A DNA stretch of 57,265 nt from Circinella minor (taxonomy: Eukaryota; Mucoromycota; Mucoromycetes; Mucorales; Lichtheimiaceae), in the NCBI GenBank assembly GCA_016758965.1, contig JAEPRB010000246.1:1-57265 (forward strand), read 5' to 3'. How positions within the stretch are numbered: the stretch's first letter is position 1; each line of letters starts with the position of its first letter. Made by a program: the position numbers and the translations under genes. Below are positions 33,431-49,380 of this stretch, one piece after another. Below the pieces are notes generated by a model, which saw nothing but the letters and a program-made list of their open reading frames with translations, was not told the DNA's origin and searched no databases.

Positions 33431-35643
33431 ATGGCATCTGATAATAGCATTACACCGCCTGCATTACCTTCCGAACTCTGTTTCCAGTTGGTCCGTCCGC
33501 CGACGCAAACAAGTCGTACAACAAATGAAAATCAACAAAACAACAACAATAATGACAGTAATAATAATAACGAGCAATCATCGTGTATGGGTATTATTTC
33601 ATCATTTCCTATTATTCAAGAAACGCCCAGACGCAATGGGCATGGAAGAAGAATATATGGAAATGAATCTTCTGAACATATTCAAACACAACAACATCAA
33701 CAACAGCAGTGTCAACAACAACAACAACCTCCACAACGTCCAAAGCCTGCAGATTTTCGTTTTAAAATTGAGTCTGGCGGTACACAACTAGAAGAAGATG
33801 ACGATTTGGATATGTGTCCTGCTCGTACAAGGGCAGGATGGCCAACACAAATTATACCTTGGTGGAAACCTAACGATGCTGATGAAAAACCCCCTTATAC
33901 TTATGCCACTCTTATTGCACACGCTATTCTATCAAGTAAAGATGGTCGTTTGACCTTAAGTGACATTTACAAGTGGATTTCAGAAAACTATCCTCATTAT
34001 GTTCTTGGACAACATCATGGTTGGCAGGTAAGAAATAAAAGTTTTTTTTACTATTCTGAATTAAAAATAAAAATTTGAAACAATGAAAATTTAAATTTAT
34101 TGTGTTGTGCTGTGCATATCATGCAATTTCTTTTTTGTTTTATTTTTATATTTTCTAGAATTCAATCCGTCATAATTTATCTCTTAACAAGAAAAGGTTT
34201 TTGAAACTGGATCGTCGTCCTACTCAAGCTAACCCTGGAAAAGGTTGCTATTGGACTCTAGTCCCCGGCACCGAACAGTTCTTCATTGACAATTTGACAC
34301 AGGCCGGCGGACATAGTCGCAAGCATCATGACATCGGACTGACAGCCGAACTTTCAATGGGTCATCGTCGCGGCTCATGTTACTATGGTCCTACAACTGT
34401 AACGCCTACCACTGATATTCTTGGTTCCACCGCATTAAGTCATGACAATATGTTAATCACGCGTCCAGAAGACTATGAATCACCGAAAAAGACTCCGGTT
34501 TCCAAAGAGCCTGCTAACATGTCACCTTTGTATACTACCTTTCGCATGAACGATCAACAAGATGAGAAAAAACGCGAAAACGGATCCTTTCACAAAAAAC
34601 GTATTAACAAGCGACGAAAGCAGCAAAAGAAACGTCGCGAACCAGGATCTTATGCTGAATCCGAATATGATTCTGGTGTTGATGTCAGTAGTAAATATGT
34701 AACTCATCACAAGAAAAAGGACCAAGAAAAGGGGAAGCAACAAGTATCACCTTCAGCATCATCTTCAACGACAAGTGTTCCCATGGCAGCAACAAGTAAT
34801 GATCTTTCATGGCAGCAAGATCTTTTTGATTTGGCATTAGACGTTACTCGCCCATTGTCTCAACTTAATCTTGATGGTGATGCTAATACTTTCTTGCCCT
34901 GTGTTCCTGACGACAGCAATACAGCATCATGGATGCAACCTTGGTTCACTGCTGATACCGCTTCGGAAGCTGCAGATCAACAACAACAACATGCCATGTT
35001 TAATAATACGGTTCTTGATCACACGCAGTGGAACGTAGAACAACAGCAATCTGCTTGGGATAATACGTTATTGCAATTGCAAAATACAGAAGATCTTTTT
35101 ACACCTAATGTCACTCCATCTACTTCTTACCCAACTTTACTTGCATCACGATATGAACCCAAGAACGAAGTTATTGTTGATGATATGCTGCAATGCTCTT
35201 ATGCTGCCGATATGGCCAAGATCGAAGAAAGTCTTAGGGAATTAGTTGCTATCCAACAAGAGGAGCAACCACAACAGTATACTTCTCAAGAACAACACCC
35301 ACAACAAAACACCATTGCTACATGTAGTGGTAGCTCAATTGAACAGCAAGATCTTAAGTTAGCTCATTATCCTGTTGTTATCAATTTGGATGATGAAGAA
35401 GTAACAACACGATATTTACATTTCGAAGATGAAAACGAAGGCGATGCAGACGATGAAACAGACGGTGAAGACGATGTTGAAGATGGTAATCAACGACAAT
35501 TATCAAATGAATCTCTTTCTAATAGCTGTGATCCTCGTCTTACTTTATCATATCCTGAAGGAAATACTAGTTTTGATGATGTTCCTAGCTCAATTCTTGA
35601 TCATCATGAATTTGTATCTATGTCCCAATTATTGTATTCATAA
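33431..35643 (+). CDS. Forkhead (FOX) transcription factor
   Basis: Exons 33431-34027 and 34159-35643 join in phase 0 inside the DNA-binding domain to give 693 aa. The forkhead domain spans about residues 152-245: EKPPYTYATLIAHAILSSKDGRLTLSDIYKWISENYP, then GWQ|NSIRHNLSLNKKRFLK across the splice, and GKGCYWTLVPG. The recognition helix NSIRHNLSLN is intact. The N-terminus is N- and Q-rich. After the domain come a basic segment (KKRINKRRKQQKKRR) that could be an NLS, Q-rich runs and an acidic patch (DENEGDADDETDGEDDVEDG) likely to activate transcription. The domain is like the fungal Sep1/Hcm1/Fkh group that drives cell-cycle genes, but no FHA domain is visible, which argues against Fkh1/2. The ATG was chosen at the end of a T-rich leader; in-frame codons upstream translate to F/L homopolymer and are not protein-like. 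Confidence 0.92.
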
Positions 35644-36358
35644 ATATATTACCCTGTTTTGTTGTTTTACATTTCTTTTCTTTATACCTTTGTTTATCAT
35701 GTTCTAACTGCTGCAGTATAATACCCCCTCTTTTCTCTGCTCTCTCTTCGTTTTTTTTTTGTTGTAATTGAATACGTACGTAAATAAAAAAAAATCATCT
35801 ATTTGCCATTTCGGCATTATGTATCATCATCATACTAAAAAAAGTAACAAAAGTAAGATACATCAAAGCAAAATACGTAGCACATTTCAATATATGGAAA
35901 AATGAAAACAAACCTCAAACATTAAGAATATTCTCACCCCCAAAAATAAATGTAAACGATAAAACTGCCGCTATTATCAGATGATGACTAAAGGCTTAGT
36001 CAGGTGTATAATAAGCTAGATTACAATGAAAATTGTTTTTGACAAGATTCATAACAACAACCCATTAAAGGAATATCCATGTTTACATATTTATACGCAA
36101 TTTAACAGAAAAAGTTTATTTTTTTTAAAAAAAAAACAAAGTAAAAGAAAAAAGTTATTTGTGTTTAGGGGAGGACAAAAAAGGAACAGAGAGAGAGAGA
36201 GCGTGTGTGTGCATGGTGTAATAATGTTTTGTGAGTGTAAGTAAGTGATTTGTTTATAATGTGCGTGAATGTGAATTTTCGTAAAGAAAGTGAGAAGGTG
36301 TGTGTTATGATGTATGTATTCGTTTGTTTTCATATATAACAATGTTGTTTGGTCTTTT
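35644..36358. other. Intergenic region between convergent forkhead and CDC48 genes
   Basis: 3' UTR-like T-rich sequence after 35643, a short (GA)n/(GT)n patch at about 36188-36211, and the CDC48 3' UTR. No gene was seen on either strand. Confidence 0.4.
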
Positions 36359-39925
<3,567 letters not shown>

Positions 39926-40124
39926 ATTTTAAAAGAAAGAAAATATAAAGAGTAGAGAAAGGAAAAAGGGGAAAAAAATACGTAAGAAAGAGATTTACTT
40001 AAATGCTGGTCAAGGTCGACACGTAAGCGAGCACTAGATTTAAGAAGTCCGAACCGCGATTTTCGTTCGTCATTTTTTTTTTAATTCTCTGCTTCGCCCT
40101 TACAACAACAATAATAATAATAAT
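39926..40124. promoter_or_regulatory. Shared divergent promoter of CDC48 and the BRAT1-like gene
   Basis: Only 199 bp separate the two start codons, so both promoters must share this DNA. It contains an A/G-rich stretch next to CDC48, a mixed-composition centre with CACGTA-like and TTCGTTCG sequences (about 40015-40065), and a T-run and CAA/ATA-rich leader next to 40125. No clear TATA box was found. Confidence 0.6.
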
Positions 40125-43100
40125 ATGAATGATAACAATAGCGAGTTAGATCGTGCTAAAAGTGTACTGAAAGCGATCCCACTAATGTCTAAAGAGATCG
40201 TTGATGACACACTTTATGAAAAAGTTTTGTCTTTTTTAGATAGTGTCATTGCAAAAGGCAATACACAACAATTTGATTCATGGGGAATTCTTGACATATT
40301 AAACCAGGTGCATAAAAAAAAATTATCCTCTTTTATTTATAATACAAATATTTAAATAATATATACATATAATCATATATCAATGAAATGTATAATAATA
40401 AAAATAATAATATTATCATTATCGTGAATTATATAACAAAAACAAGGCATGCGAAATACCAGAACAAGATTACCGTGTATATACATTATGTTATCGCCTT
40501 TTAGGTAGTTTGGTTTCATATGAGAAACAACAAGCTGATCACATTTTCACCAAGATAATCAATCAATATCCGCAGCTTCTTGAACGCTTGTGTTCTGATG
40601 TAACATCTCATGAACCCGCAGTTCGCTGCGCCAGTTTAGAAGCATTTAGAAAATTCCTCAACTCTTCTTGCGGAGCTCAATGGTATATAGAAAACCCAAA
40701 AATAATCTCAATTGTTTATTAATTATTCATGCATAAAACAAAAGGGGGTGAAAAGACCTTTTAAATTTAAGTGATTATAAATTTTATTATGACGATTATT
40801 CAACTAGGATTCTTAATAACGATAAAGCAAAACTAGCTATTTCTCATGGATTTATGGATGATAGTACTTATGTATGTATTATTATTATTATTATTTAATG
40901 ATTGCATATCCCGAAGAAAATCGTGTGTAGGATGTGTGTACGTGGATACGTTCATTGTAAGATAATAATATTTCCTTTTTTAATAAATATTGACAGGTAT
41001 CTGCAGAAAGTTGCAAAATTTTTGAATTATTAGTCAGCCATAGTGACTATGACCAGAACCTTCGATCACTTTGTCAGATATTGAATCCAGCACAACATGT
41101 CAAATTAGTACTTGGAGACCCTGTTGAACTTGCTACAACTATTCCAGCTTTAGATTTTTGTTGGTTCATGTCTAATGCACGTACAACTGCAGCTTACAAT
41201 TACATGTTAAATGAACATCTGGTTAGTTACAAACTATAAAACCTGATATCTACATAACAACAATAATGTAATCATAGCCTAGTTATTAAAATGACTGTTG
41301 TTGTATTTTTCTCCATAGTTGCTGCCATTGTTACACGTAATAGACGTAGGTAATCGAGTGGCACGTAATCGTGCTATTGAAATTATGTCTGTCATTTTTG
41401 AATGGGTTCCTAGACCGCTCGCATTATTAGTCGATGGTACATTTATAAGTGACAACGAAACAGAAAATGCTAAACTTGGTAACATTTCCTGCATTTTTTT
41501 TTATTTCTGTACAGAAAAAACTATTTATGTATATATATATATGACGTTTACTAACCTCATTTTCTATTGAAAGCATACGCGCATATTATTTCAAAAGCTT
41601 CCGATATGATTTCCAATCCGTCCAAATCAGATCAAGTTCTCGCTGCTATCTCTTTATTGGAATCAGCTGTGATTTTATTACAACGATTTGCTACATTTAA
41701 TTCTCCAGAAGTTATTTCTTTTCAAGCCGAGTTGGTTACAATTTTGGATTCATCCCTAGGGCATTCAACCACTTTAAATAATAAGGTAAGGAGAGCCCAA
41801 ATTTCGTTTATTTGTGTAATGGCAGAAAGAAGACATTAATATACACCCATACGTATGTATATTTCAAATAGTTATCTGCTTTAGCTGGATCTGGATATCG
41901 CTTGTCTTATCTTAAAAAAACGGTAGCTCAAGCTACATTGGGAACCTTGAACGCTTTGTTTACAGCTTTTCCAGAATGTGTCACGGTAAATTGGTTTACA
42001 TTTTTATATTGATATAACATTCGCTATTGATATGATATGATACTATATAATAAGGAATTTAAATATACAATTTTCTCGACATAGAACTCTTCTTTGGAAA
42101 AACTGCTTCAAGTCCTTTCAACTTCAGAATTATCTTCAGTACAGTTGGTTCTCAAAATCACGCTAAAAGTAATTTTGACAACGTTACATAGTTTTGCAAA
42201 TAGAACCGAACCTAAAGTGATACAATCTACATTGTCTTTGGTAAGATGTGTATAATCATATAATATAAATTTATTGTAATGACTAATTTTATATTATCAT
42301 AGGCGGCCCAGAAGATGCTGGATATCTTGGATTCGTCAAGTAACATGGACAGTCGAAGTGTAGCGCTTGTATTGAAAACATTTAAAGAATTGTTAAGTCA
42401 TGAAAAGATGAGTTCTGTTATTACTAGCCAGGTAAATAAAAAAAAAAGAATAAAGAGAATAGGTTATGTTGTTTGATGAGAATTGGAAAGTAATTTTTAT
42501 ATGCTGATATAATTTTTTTTACGATTATGAAAGGATATTGCCGAACCACTTGTAAATATGTTAAAGTTAAAACTTATGGAGAGCGAATGGGATATTCGTG
42601 ACGCAGTTATTGAATTTATCAGCTTTCTTTTTCAACAGGTAAGATCTTTTGCTTAATCTGATGGACCTTTTTTTATGACTCATGATGAGTATTCACTCTA
42701 TTTTTTTTTAAAAAAAAAAGCCAATAACAGATGCCAAAATATATCTAGCACTTGAATATGAGTTACCTTTGCTTGTGTTTGAACGAATCACCGATAATGA
42801 ACCTTATGTGCGTGCGACTGCTTTGGATGCATTACAGGTAATATTAAATATTGTAATTGTAATCCCCGGGTTTAGATTAACTCATATCCAAAATACACTT
42901 TTATCTTCATGATAGAATTTGATGCAAAGTAAAGAAGGATGGATGTTTATTCAAAGAAATCAACATACACGTCGAATAGCCAGTGAATTGCCAGGAATGT
43001 TATATGATACTGAGGCCTTTGTAAGAAGAGCCGCACTGGATGCTATTCGATGCTTAGTAGCAAATAGATCTTGTGAAGGAATGGTGATTGAAGCAGTAGC

Positions 43101-43847
43101 ATCTTCTGATCAAAAATCATTAAAGTAAGTTATTTGTTTGCTACATAACAATTTTATAAAGAATACTAATTCATCTTACAAAAAAAAATTTGGTTATCTG
43201 TTTATAGCCCTGATCTAGTGGCAGCACGAATGGATGATCCTGATTCTTCAGTAATTGTACGAATGTGTCGCCTCTTTTATGATTTATGGCAATTACATTT
43301 GCATGAGAGCGAACAACATAAACGTAGTCGAACAGATAATTGTTCAGAAAATGGTGATACAAGTGAATATATTTCTACTTTCTATACATTGAAAGGAGAT
43401 TATTGGATTATTGAAGCAGTAAGACATTCTATCTTTTATATTATATATCATAATAATGTTTATCAAATCTGGATAAATATAGGTTTTAATTTTGAAAAAA
43501 AAATATCTCGTATATTTAATATTTTATTTTAGACCAATGCAACACAACGACGTGTACGTGCAGAAGCTTATGACATTATTCGAAGGATACTGAATGAACA
43601 ATCCAGCATTAATACGCCGATTCATCAAGCAAATGCGAAAAAGCGGGTAATCGAAACAGATAATGCTGACAAAGATGCGGTATTTCTGGAAAAACTTTCA
43701 AACGTTGATTTAGCAAAACTTAAAATAACCAGTAATCCTGAACATTTATTCCAAGAAGCATTGGATATTAATGCAGAAATGATGATACATTCACTTGAAC
43801 CTAGTCATCCAGGCGATGATCGTAATATATTAGATTGTTACAACTAA
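40125..43847 (+). CDS. BRAT1-like HEAT-repeat protein (BRCA1-associated ATM activator 1 family)
   Basis: Fourteen exons (40125-40307, 40447-40682, 40808-40871, 40997-41221, 41319-41478, 41574-41785, 41872-41985, 42085-42240, 42303-42431, 42534-42638, 42721-42837, 42916-43124, 43208-43418, 43533-43847) keep frame throughout and give 811 aa, against 821 for human BRAT1 as recalled. The whole protein is helical HEAT-like repeats. N-terminal segments line up with my memory of BRAT1: VDDTLYEKVLSFLDSV with its VxDDTCLEKLLDWF, LCYRLLGSLVSYEKQ with the next repeat, and SHGFMDDSTYVSAESCKIFELLVSHS with the following one. It ends DCYN, close to the conserved Cys-Tyr tail that in BRAT1 enters the INTS11 active site. 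In animals BRAT1 holds INTS9-INTS11 before nuclear import. Alternatives are another HEAT chaperone such as the PSMD5/Hsm3 group, but length and motifs favour BRAT1. Confidence 0.62.
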
Positions 43848-44187
43848 GATTAATGAAAAATATGTAAAATTTGACAAGTATTCAAAACATTCATGCAATG
43901 TAACCTATTTGTTGTTCATCAACCCTTCGGGTTTTTTTTATTCTTTTATTTTACTTTTTGTATAAAATATATTTTTCTATACATACATAAAAAATGGAAT
44001 GGGTTTGTTAATTGAATGGGCCTGCCTGATATTCATTAGCTAAAATTAAAGATTTTAGGAAAAGGTTAAAAGGAGATGAAGACAAATAGAAATAAATAAA
44101 TAATAATAATGATATAAACAGAAGATAACAAAAAAAAAATAAGTTGGAAGAAATAATAGTTAAAATACACATATATCAATAATTAAT
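43848..44187. other. Tail-to-tail intergenic region with hairpin
   Basis: The BRAT1-like and Mpv17-family genes converge here. At 43921-43938 AACCC-TTC-GGGTT followed by a T run forms a short hairpin with a U-tract. In a eukaryotic Pol II gene this need not mean termination. The remainder is AT-rich UTR sequence. Confidence 0.4.
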
Positions 44188-45121
44188 TTATTGATCCTTT
44201 TCGGCTTCCTTCTTGGCAGCTTCCTGAGCAGCCTGAATGCGCTTTCGCTTGATCATGGTATTCATGTATGTACCAACGCCTAAATGATAAGATTTTAATT
44301 TATTAGCTGACACATTCTTCCCTTCCTGTGTACACACGCGCTCGCGCCCCACACATATATTTTTATTTTTATTTTTCCCGATTTATCCCAGTACCATCCA
44401 AACTTTAAATAAAATAAAATAATAAAAACTTACAGAAAGCAACGAGTTGGAAGAAAGGAACCCAAGTGTATTGAGGCAAGAAGTTCTGAGCAAAAATAAG
44501 AACAACGGGGGAGACAACCCATGAAACCTTTTGCATAGAAAGAAGACCACCACGAATAGCAGTCTTAACTTGAGCGAGTGAACGACCACCGGCAAGGACA
44601 GTCATTGCAGAAAGGTACACTATATTTTTTTTTTACATATTCCATCACATATATTAGATTTCATCCAATTACTTCAATTCATCCATTTTTTAATTATTTA
44701 CCAGAGTTCATTGTGGGAGAGATGACCAAATTGGAGAAGAGCAGCTGGTAAATCTTGGCATGTTGGGGCTTCTTGCCAGCAAGCAATTTGTACATAATTT
44801 CATACAAAAGATGGTTCAAAGGACCCGAGATAAAAAGACCTAAATAATTCTTCTTTAATATATATACACAGCCCATTTGAAGTTTTCGTTATATCAACAC
44901 TTTAAGTTTTCCTCGAAAATTATTATTGATATTGTACCGTATAATGCCATTTGAATCACTCGTTTATCCACTTTCTTGACACCTGAAAGCTTTTGAGCTG
45001 ACAACTCTTGTAAACCAGCCAACGCACCACTTGTGCAAGCCTTTGTGCGAAGAGGGCTGGTAGCTAATTGAGCAAGGTACCAAGTCAACCATGCTGGAAT
45101 GGCGGGGGCGGCTGTGGACAT
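44188..45121 (-). CDS. Mpv17/PMP22 family membrane protein
   Basis: Four exons (45121-44938, 44839-44702, 44619-44434, 44279-44188), introns phase 1, give 199 aa, the usual family length. The N-terminus PAWLTWYLAQLATSPLRTKACTSGALAGLQ is the typical W-x2-Y-L...P-x2-T opening. Later blocks are LFISGPLNHLLYEIMYKLL, then the long amphipathic segment ending WVVSPVVLIFAQNFLPQYTWVPFFQLVAFCVGTYMN, and a basic C-terminus. About four membrane spans are visible. Members (Mpv17 and Sym1 in the inner mitochondrial membrane, PMP22 and Wsc in peroxisomes) are channel-like proteins tied to stress and nucleotide balance. The sequence does not settle the organelle; a tail rich in K, A and E without a clear presequence slightly favours peroxisome. 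Confidence 0.88.
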
Positions 45122-48100
45122 TGTTATGTGGTAAACTTAAACGGAAAAAAAAAAGCTAGAGTGGAGGAAAGAAAGAAAAGGCGTTTGGGTTGCAACAGGC
45201 AAGTTGGTAAAAAAAAGCCGAGAAATAAAATAAAAAGAAAATAAAGCTTTAAAGTGTAAACCCCCCAAAAAATATATCTCTCCCCCACAAGAAATAATAC
45301 GATAAATTTACAAATTATGTGCCATATATGGTCACTGACTTTCAAACTTGAATACTACTCACGTAATCGTGAGAGAACCAAAGACTTGTCTTGGTAATAA
45401 AATAAAATAATATGTAATGATAATAAAAGAAAAATACGAGAAGCGAAATTCCAGAAATAGGTTTCCAGGGAACAAAAGAGTTTAGCGTTTGTCATGGCAA
45501 CAACTACACAGCACATATTGTAATATATTTATCCCCCATCATCAATTTTTATTATTATAATTATAACCAGTACAGCTTTTTCTGTTAGTTTTATAACAAG
45601 ATTATAGATAGGCGAAAATACCAAAGGGTATATTTTGTATCTCAGCCAACCAGAATCATCACATCAATCCGGCAGTCCAGAGAGATATACCAAGCGAATT
45701 TTTTAAATTTATACATTGCCCTTCTTCTATTTCTTTTTCAGGTACCATTTGTTTTTTCTCCACAATCCACTTGAACTTTTATATTAATTGTATACAAAAA
45801 CTTCAAAGTTTATATCTTTTTATTGTTTGTATATATAGAGTCCTATGTCTTTTTAGGGAACACAGCGGACAAAAATCGAAAAAAGCTTTTTCTCCTTTCA
45901 TCTTTTATGGTTTTTGAAAAAATATAGAAGTCTAACATTTATCCGGTATATTGGAATAATGTTGCACATGCGTACTTGTAACTGATTTATTTGTCAGAGT
46001 TTATCATACCAGATGTCATACTATACTAATAAGCTTTTCTTTTTACTTCGAATTAGAATTTTATTCTTTATCAAAAGGTTTACGAGCAGATGATGTTTAT
46101 TCTAAATAGCAAATTTTTGTTAAAAAAAAAACAAACGATGAAAGAGAGATTTTGATGTGGTCAAACAAAACAAATTGGTTTCGTATATCTTTCTACAGTT
46201 AAATAATGGCTTTTTTGCTATTTTGTTTTCAAGAGATAATAAAGTAACCCGGTGATTTCAATACTATAAAATCTGGGGTTATATATTATAGGCGTTCTAT
46301 TTTATTTTTTGGAAGGTTTATCTTTGTTCTTTAAAAATTTAGCAGTATGGAAAAAAAAATAGTACATATAATTAATACTACTGGAATAAAAGTGGAGCTG
46401 CCATTTGCCTCTTGTATTTTAGACCTGAACTAATATATAAACAAGTTAAATAATAATTGAAGCATAAATAACCACAGTGTTCGATAGAAACATGGGTTAT
46501 TTAACTTGATCTTTATGCTATTTCAATATACGGTAGCGAAAAAAAATAAATTCTTAGTATAGAACCATGCTGTACAAATGAAGCGCATGCCTGAAAATTA
46601 ACATATATGTTGAATCTTTCATAAGTCCCCCATTTTATATATGTATTAACCTCCTATTGAATCTTTCAATCAAAAATGGTGCATTTATAATTTTGTGTTT
46701 ATTATTAAACTTTGCATCACTCTCGTATAGTAACTATAAGGATTGATAAATAGTTGTAATGATGTTAGATTACAAAACAAATAGCATGATTACCCCTCGT
46801 ACAGTCTATAACATGACTCTTGGAGTTTTTCGTCAAATACACTATCTAATAGTCATTTCCCCTCCCCCCCCTACTTCATCAATACCATGCTGTCTAAAAT
46901 AAAGATGATTCTGTTTTAGAGGTATAAAATTAAATCTCATATTTAATATAATCATCAATTCTAATTCTTACAACATAACATTTATATAATAAAACACAAT
47001 CATAAAATGTTAATTGATATTATTGTATTGAGATCATTAATATACTATAGCTAGTTCTAATTACGAATTTCTCACAAAGACATATACCATTTGGTTTAGT
47101 CTCTATTTGGTAGCTTATAAAATCAAATGATCGTACATTTCTTACAGTGGCTTTACTTCTTTTGTCATGCTTCCAAAGCAATGACATCATTAAATGACTG
47201 TCATTGACAACCATAAAAAAGACCGATATATATACATCATATAACGAATTTTAATTTTATTTTTTGTGTAGTCTTTAATGAAAATATGTCTTTCTTTTAT
47301 AAGGATCCGTATCCCTTTTCCACCGGTTTTTCTTTTCTTTTCTTTTTTTTTTTTTTGCTCGCTAATAGTAAATGTGTAAAAGTATATTACATTGATACTA
47401 GTAATATATGAGAAAGCATGATATTACTCTCAAGTTCAAAAATACGTACTGTTAGTTGATGTGGATAGGTATGCAATCTTAAAAATAACGGTCATATATC
47501 CTCCATTATTAAAAAAAGAGCATATTACAAAGTATATAATATCAGTAACAAACAAGTGAAATTTATGGTTTTGAAATCTGATTAGTAGATTTATTGCTAC
47601 TACGTACGTACTATAGCTATTTTTGTACGTGTGATTTTTTTTTTCAATAAAAACTTTATTAACTCCCAAAAAAAAAAGTCTAGTATGTAATGAATGGTTT
47701 GAATGATATATAGGCAACAGTGGAAAAAGAAGGGAATGGGTAAAATGAAGAGAATATAAAAAGAAAGTATAAGCTAAAACAGAATAGATTTAAAATAGTC
47801 TACGTAGACTTCTTGGTATATTACATAGCAGTTTATATCATATATCAAAATTGGGCTTTCATGAATGTAATGGTAATTTGTTGGTATCTATATTTTATAA
47901 TAGAATAGAAAGATCTTTTTGGTTGAAAATAAAATCCCAGTATGCAGGGCCATATGTCTATAATACTGTGGTGACAATGAATAACGCAGTAGTAATTGAA
48001 TTGATATTGACGGGGGGATTACATTTAGTGAAACTAGGTTTATGTCATAACAAACAGAATTAATCAAGAAGCGCACACTCAACGACTGTTTGTCAAATGA

Positions 48101-48479
48101 CACATATCCAGGAACAATCCTAGATGAGATTATTCAAGTTGTCAAGTTTATTACAAAGGGCAGTTGAGAAATTCAAATGTTTGTGCAACTACACCAGTAT
48201 TAATTGTGAGAGGGTTTTTTTTTTTTCTATGTAATATGGATTACGTACCCAATTGTAAGAGTGTGTTGAAAAGAAAAAGATGAGCCATTTCAAAAGAATT
48301 ACCTCAGATAAATTGGGATGCTAAAGAAAGGTTCACCAAGTAAATAATCAGCGCAATAATACTAAAATGATGTTAGCATTAGTATTCCTACGTATGCTTC
48401 TTTTGACTGAAATTTTATTGTTTTAATTCAAACTCACTTGTACAGAAAGAACTATACACCATTATCAATTAATTATTAA
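45122..48479. other. Gene-poor AT-rich region
   Basis: Start of a roughly 10.8-kb stretch between the Mpv17-family gene and the bHLH gene. No supportable gene was seen to 48479. A 70-codon frame at 47851-48063 (RSFWLKIKSQYAGPYVYN) faintly recalls the region after a retroelement integrase, but is too weak to call. Promoter sequence of the Mpv17-family gene should lie near 45122-45400. Confidence 0.4.
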
Positions 48480-49380
48480 AAGGATTCGCTTACGAATGCA
48501 CGGGTTTATACAACTCTATATTTAGCAGGTGCATTCAACAGATTTCCAGTAAAGAAAAGTGATTAACATCGATAAACTTGCATTTACGAGCTCAAAAGCC
48601 GGTACTCGTTATATGTTTCATTGGATTGAAGCCTATTTCGTCAAAATTCCAAAGAGTTCTGGATAAATTATTTTGAGACACAGACCAACGCCACACTTTT
48701 GTTGGTGATATTATTATAGCATCTAAAACGTTACCAGAGCACGCTCACTATGTCAGTATAGTGGTAGATCACTTGACTGGAGCAAATTTACTTTACAAGA
48801 AGAGAAATGTGTATTTATGCAAAAGAGTGTATATGTGCCTGGAAGTGTGGAAATTATGAAGCAACTTGAAGCTATCACCTGTCAATGGCAAGGATTAAAG
48901 CTTACACTATATGGAACGTGATTTATTTCAGAAGATAAATTAGTCGCATACAAGAAAGAAAGCTTTTCGGTTCCAAAAGACGAAATCCCACACTGCATCA
49001 TTTGCAGATGTATTGGCGGCAGTTTTATCTTTGAGACGATTGGTGTACGCAAACTATACCAAGCTCAATATAATTCTGAAAGCTAAATATGCTCATGAAC
49101 TCAAAACAATGCATTTTTCCTCGGATGATGAAACTTTCTTTCGGTCAGACAGTACTGCAGATTTAGAACACCAAGATGAATTGCAGGATATTGATGCACA
49201 AATTAGCGGTTCCTAGAATATTGATCCTGAGTTGGAAACACACATATTGGAAGTCTTAGACAATATATAACCTGAAGCAGATGTAGTGACGTGCAAGGAT
49301 TGGGAAGATTTAATTTTGGAGCGAATTTCAAGAAAGAGAAAGGCGGAATCAATCAATCGAACAGAGAGTTAGGAAAAGAA
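48480..49380 (+). mobile_element. Dead Ty3/gypsy retrotransposon fragment (reverse transcriptase region)
   Basis: Across several frames with stops, the plus strand preserves reverse transcriptase blocks: AGAFNRFPVKKSD (about 48528-48566), FIGLKPISSKFQRVLDKLF (about 48619-48675), a frame-preserving FVGDIIIASKTLPEHAHYVSIVVDHLTGANL (palm region; the catalytic pair appears as GD) and KKRNVYLCKRVYV. This is the order and spacing of a Ty3/gypsy polymerase of the type common in Mucoromycota. The 67-codon frame at 49013-49216 may be more of the same element or unrelated. No LTRs, protease or integrase were found nearby, so this is a degraded piece. Confidence 0.65.

Noticed and set aside
43921..43938. 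Hairpin followed by T run resembling a bacterial intrinsic terminator
   Set aside because: The genome is eukaryotic and the stem is only 5 bp. It is mentioned in the intergenic entry but not called as a terminator.
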